From NCBI GenBank assembly GCA_002396125.1, contig DGWL01000048.1, forward strand, positions 1-23,255: DNA of 23,255 bases, in the 5' to 3' direction. Within the stretch, counting starts at the first letter, position 1, and each line of letters opens with the position of its first letter. The notes beneath the pieces are model-generated. The model did no database searches and was not told the origin of the DNA. It saw only the letters and a program-made list of their open reading frames with translations. Made by a program: the position numbers and the translations under genes. Origin of the DNA: Porphyromonadaceae bacterium UBA4259 (GTDB lineage: Bacteria; Bacteroidota; Bacteroidia; Bacteroidales; Muribaculaceae). Positions 21,009-23,255 of this stretch are shown here, piece after piece.

Positions 21009-21793
21009 AAAGAATAATGAAACTGGCCATGGCGCTGGCACTCGGTGTCGCTGTGGCATTGCCTGCTAGAGCCGAGTGGGAACCCGAGGGAACACCCTTC
21101 GACGGCAAGAACGGTAATGACTTTGGCGTGTGGATGACAGCCGCCGTTGAGAAGAAAATCAACAAGAAGTGGAATGTGGGAGTTGAGTTTGAGTATCGCC
21201 TCAGGGATAATGTCGTCGACGGCAAGGGATGGGGAGCACCAAGCCGCTGGAACATCGCCATCGGTGCCGACTACAAGCCTCTCAGTTGGCTCAAAATAGA
21301 TGCCGGTTACAAGTTTATGCGCGACTACTCGCTTGCCGAGTGGAACGACGAGAAGCAAGAGGAAAGCAGGGCATTTTGGGGCTCGAAGCACAGGGTGTAT
21401 GTTTCGCTCACCGGAAGCTACAAGGTGCAAAACGTCAAGTTCTCGCTGCGCGAGCGATGGCAATACACCTATCGACCCGAGGTGGCCGATGTTACCTATG
21501 ACTGGGAGAAGGACCGATTTGAACCCAGAAAAGGAAAGGGGAAGAACGTGTCAAGAACAAGGCTGCAGATATCCTACGACAGGAAGCGCGCTTTCTATGA
21601 GCCCTATGTTTCGGTCGAGATGTATCTTGCCCACGGGCTCGACAAAATGCGTTACACTGCCGGATGCGAATTCAAGGCTACCAAGCGCCACGTCTTCGAC
21701 ATTTATTACCGCTTTGTTGACCTGCGTGAGAACGATAACTTCAACAACCGCGACTCTCACGTCTTGGGATTGGGGTATAAATTTAAATTCTAA
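21005..21793 (+). CDS. DUF2490 outer-membrane beta-barrel protein
   Basis: A 262-residue exported protein with a signal peptide ending near ARA (residue 23). The mature part alternates polar and hydrophobic residues in strands such as WNVGVEFEYRLRDN, WLKIDAGYKFMRDY, HRVYVSLTGSYKV and VKFSLRERWQYTY, and ends in LGLGYKFKF with a terminal Phe, the usual barrel-insertion signal. These features fit DUF2490, a small outer-membrane barrel family of Bacteroidetes with no established function. It overlaps the DUF4956 stop by 4 nt and is followed by a perfect terminator, so it is the last gene of the VTC unit and a candidate outer-membrane pore for it. Confidence 0.9.
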   Translation: MKRIMKLAMALALGVAVALPARAEWEPEGTPFDGKNGNDFGVWMTAAVEKKINKKWNVGVEFEYRLRDNVVDGKGWGAPSRWNIAIGADYKPLSWLKIDAGYKFMRDYSLAEWNDEKQEESRAFWGSKHRVYVSLTGSYKVQNVKFSLRERWQYTYRPEVADVTYDWEKDRFEPRKGKGKNVSRTRLQISYDRKRAFYEPYVSVEMYLAHGLDKMRYTAGCEFKATKRHVFDIYYRFVDLRENDNFNNRDSHVLGLGYKFKF

Positions 21794-21841
21794 ACCGCTA
21801 AACGAAATCTTGTTCTTTTAGAACACATCTTAATATATAGG

Positions 21842-21883
21842 AGCGTTGCCGCATCTCACTGGTGCGGCAACGCTTCCTTTTTT
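21842..21883 (+). terminator. Rho-independent terminator of the VTC operon
   Basis: Perfect 12-bp stem AGCGTTGCCGCA/TGCGGCAACGCT with a 9-nt loop, followed by TCCTTTTTT. It lies 49 nt after the DUF2490 stop. Confidence 0.93.
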
Positions 21884-21925
21884 GCTTAACAGGATTAACT
21901 TGTGATTGCGAGCGGGCTACTGTGG

Positions 21926-22534
21926 CTAGCACTCGTAGACTTTCTCGTTCTTGCGTCGCTTCTCTTTCTTTATTTCCTGTTCCTGCTTGTCGGCATCCTC
22001 TTTCTTTTGGATTTTCTGTTTGGGTTTCTCGCGCTCGTTAGGCTTTTGATTATTACCCTCGCTGAAGCTCTTGAGCATGTCCTCAACCACTTCCCTGTTG
22101 CCCAGCAGGTAGTTGACCACCACCTCGAGAACTGTGGATGTCTTCTCGCTCACGAGATAGGCGATGATGCAGCGTGTGCCGTCGGGCATGGTTCCCTCGA
22201 TGGTGTAGCACTTGAATCCTTTCACCTTTAGCTCGCCGGTCTTGGTGTCATACATGTTGTAGCCCAAAGCCCTGCTCTTGAGCCGCTCGTTGAGGTTCTT
22301 CTTGTTGGTGTTCTCGTTCTTGATGTAGCGCTGCAGGGTGATTACCATCTCGTCCCAGTCGACCTCGGCCGAGTTAGGGTCTTGGAAGAAGGAGAACGGC
22401 ACGCGTCCCCCATCGGGCGCCTCAAATGCGATGCCAAATTTGTCCCAAGTGTATACCTTGGCGTTGAGGGTTAGGCCCATAGCCATTATTAACATGACGA
22501 GAGCCCATCGAGTGTGCTTAAAGTTCATCATCAA
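21926..22534 (-). CDS. Small secreted protein with charged C-terminal tail, unknown
   Basis: A 202-residue protein I do not recognise. The N-terminus is a signal peptide (FKHTRWALVMLIMAMGLTLNA), with cleavage likely before KVYTWDKFG. Residues of about 26-155 look like one alpha/beta domain (GIAFEAPDGGRVPFSFF, CYTIEGTMPDGTRCIIAYLV). The last 45 residues are very rich in Lys and Glu with no hydrophobic core and end in VYEC, so they are probably disordered or a coiled coil. Three consecutive Met codons (22534, 22531, 22528) make the start uncertain. All three lie inside the end of the GH25 gene, so the two genes overlap by 11-17 nt and are probably coupled. Confidence 0.75.
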   Translation of the reverse strand: MMMNFKHTRWALVMLIMAMGLTLNAKVYTWDKFGIAFEAPDGGRVPFSFFQDPNSAEVDWDEMVITLQRYIKNENTNKKNLNERLKSRALGYNMYDTKTGELKVKGFKCYTIEGTMPDGTRCIIAYLVSEKTSTVLEVVVNYLLGNREVVEDMLKSFSEGNNQKPNEREKPKQKIQKKEDADKQEQEIKKEKRRKNEKVYEC

Positions 22535-23255
22535 TAAAGTTTATTTCGTTTAACTCAGGGTCGAGATTGTCGAGAGGTGACATTGTCTCGAGCCATTTTT
22601 CCCATTGTGCCTCATTACCGTTAAAGACGTTGAGGTCTACGTCGCCCCACATGCCTTTAACCCTGCCCCAGTGGCTGTACTGCTGCATCTGGTGGGGGAT
22701 GTGGGCTATGGCATCGGGCTGCTTGAAGGAGCACAGCCACAGGTTGATGTTGACTTGCCCGTCCTTGATGTATTTCTTGTAGCCGTCGCCGTTGGTGTAG
22801 ATCATCACCTTGTTGCCTCGCGAGCGCAGGTTGTCGATCATGTCGTCGAGATGCTTCTGGGTGCGGTCGTCTTTTATTTGGAGGTCGTTGCTCCAGTCCT
22901 CAACATCTACCACCAGTGGCAAGTCAAGCTTGCGCCAGCCAATGGTTTCGAGGAAATTCTTGGCTTGATTGAGACCGTCGGTCTTCTTGCGGAAGAAGTG
23001 GTAGGCTCCCACCTTGAGGCCGGCGGCGCGGGCGTTGTCATAGTTTCGGGCAAATCGCGAGTCGTGGTGGTATTCTCCCTCGCTGGCCTTGATGATGACG
23101 AAGCTGTAGCCCTGTTCTTTCACCTTCTTGAAGTCGATGTCACCGTTGTGGCTCGACACGTCGATGCCCACAATGGGATACTTGGAGCGGTCGATTACCA
23201 CTTCGCCACGCATCCAGTGGAAGATGTCGGTGCGGTTCTTGTAGGCCCACCAAGC
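22518..23255 (-). CDS. GH25 lysozyme-type muramidase, N-terminus outside the window
   Basis: The frame is open to the right edge: 14 codons (AWWAYKNRTDIFHW) precede the first internal Met, so the true start lies beyond 23255. The visible part is a GH25 domain of about 215 residues: GIDVSSHNGDIDF at the first strand, VIIKASEGEYHHDSRF, VGAYHFFRKKTDG, LPLVVDVEDW with the expected catalytic Asp/Glu, VMIYTNGDGY, LWLCSF, and QQYSHWG...GDVDLNVFNG at the end. This family cleaves the MurNAc-GlcNAc bond of peptidoglycan. The stretch before the domain suggests a membrane-anchored or linker-bearing form, but no signal can be seen here. The acidic tail (LDNLDPELNEINFIDDEL) overlaps the following small secreted gene. 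Confidence 0.93.
   Translation of the reverse strand, partial: AWWAYKNRTDIFHWMRGEVVIDRSKYPIVGIDVSSHNGDIDFKKVKEQGYSFVIIKASEGEYHHDSRFARNYDNARAAGLKVGAYHFFRKKTDGLNQAKNFLETIGWRKLDLPLVVDVEDWSNDLQIKDDRTQKHLDDMIDNLRSRGNKVMIYTNGDGYKKYIKDGQVNINLWLCSFKQPDAIAHIPHQMQQYSHWGRVKGMWGDVDLNVFNGNEAQWEKWLETMSPLDNLDPELNEINFIDDEL

Overview
The window reads as a chromosome segment from a gut-type Bacteroidales bacterium, possibly of the Muribaculaceae/Prevotella kind. The evidence is the family content (DUF2490 outer-membrane barrel, BspA-like and dockerin/cohesin-like secreted proteins, GYF_2 membrane proteins, bacterial VTC protein). The promoters agree: several match the Bacteroidetes sigma-ABfr pattern TTG or TTTG, a spacer of 19-20 nt, then TAnnTTTG. 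The family-level placement is inference; no rRNA is present. I recognise no tRNA, CRISPR array, prophage or insertion sequence.

Layout. 1-1513: end of hutH and all of hutI (histidine degradation), closed by a hairpin terminator. 1528-2742 (-): exported NPP-type phosphodiesterase. About 2.9-6.3 kb is visibly AT-rich and looks acquired: an AAA/DUF4143 ATPase (-), a long non-coding stretch with a strong plus-strand promoter and a folded leader, a conserved hypothetical protein, and the AT-rich first half of a secreted LRR/cohesin-like/dockerin-like gene. A second cohesin-like secreted protein follows at 11 nt. 8310-9962 (-): radA and a small SRP RNA gene (ffs) with its own promoter and U-tract. 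10106-11915 (-): family 2 glycosyltransferase, DUF2752 protein and GYF_2/CD225-like membrane protein. 12025-12789 (-): metallophosphoesterase. 12976-17291 (-): a three-gene unit of aspartate-type aminotransferase, DUF3142-like lipoprotein and a 698-residue exported helical protein. 17446-18153 (-): mtgA.

18374-19333 (+) is a GYF_2 membrane protein with a proline-rich linker and its own promoter and terminator. 19532-21793 (+) is the most interesting cassette: a VTC polyphosphate-polymerase-like protein, a DUF4956 inner-membrane protein and a DUF2490 outer-membrane barrel. The last two genes overlap as ATGA, and a perfect 12-bp terminator follows. It suggests, without proving, a pathway from cytosol to cell surface. 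21926-23255 (-): a small secreted protein overlapping a GH25 lysozyme-type gene that runs off the right edge.

Several genes have longer open frames than their likely proteins. Starts for the phosphodiesterase, RadA, the GYF_2/CD225 protein and the VTC protein were moved inward, using family N-termini, signal peptides and promoter positions.
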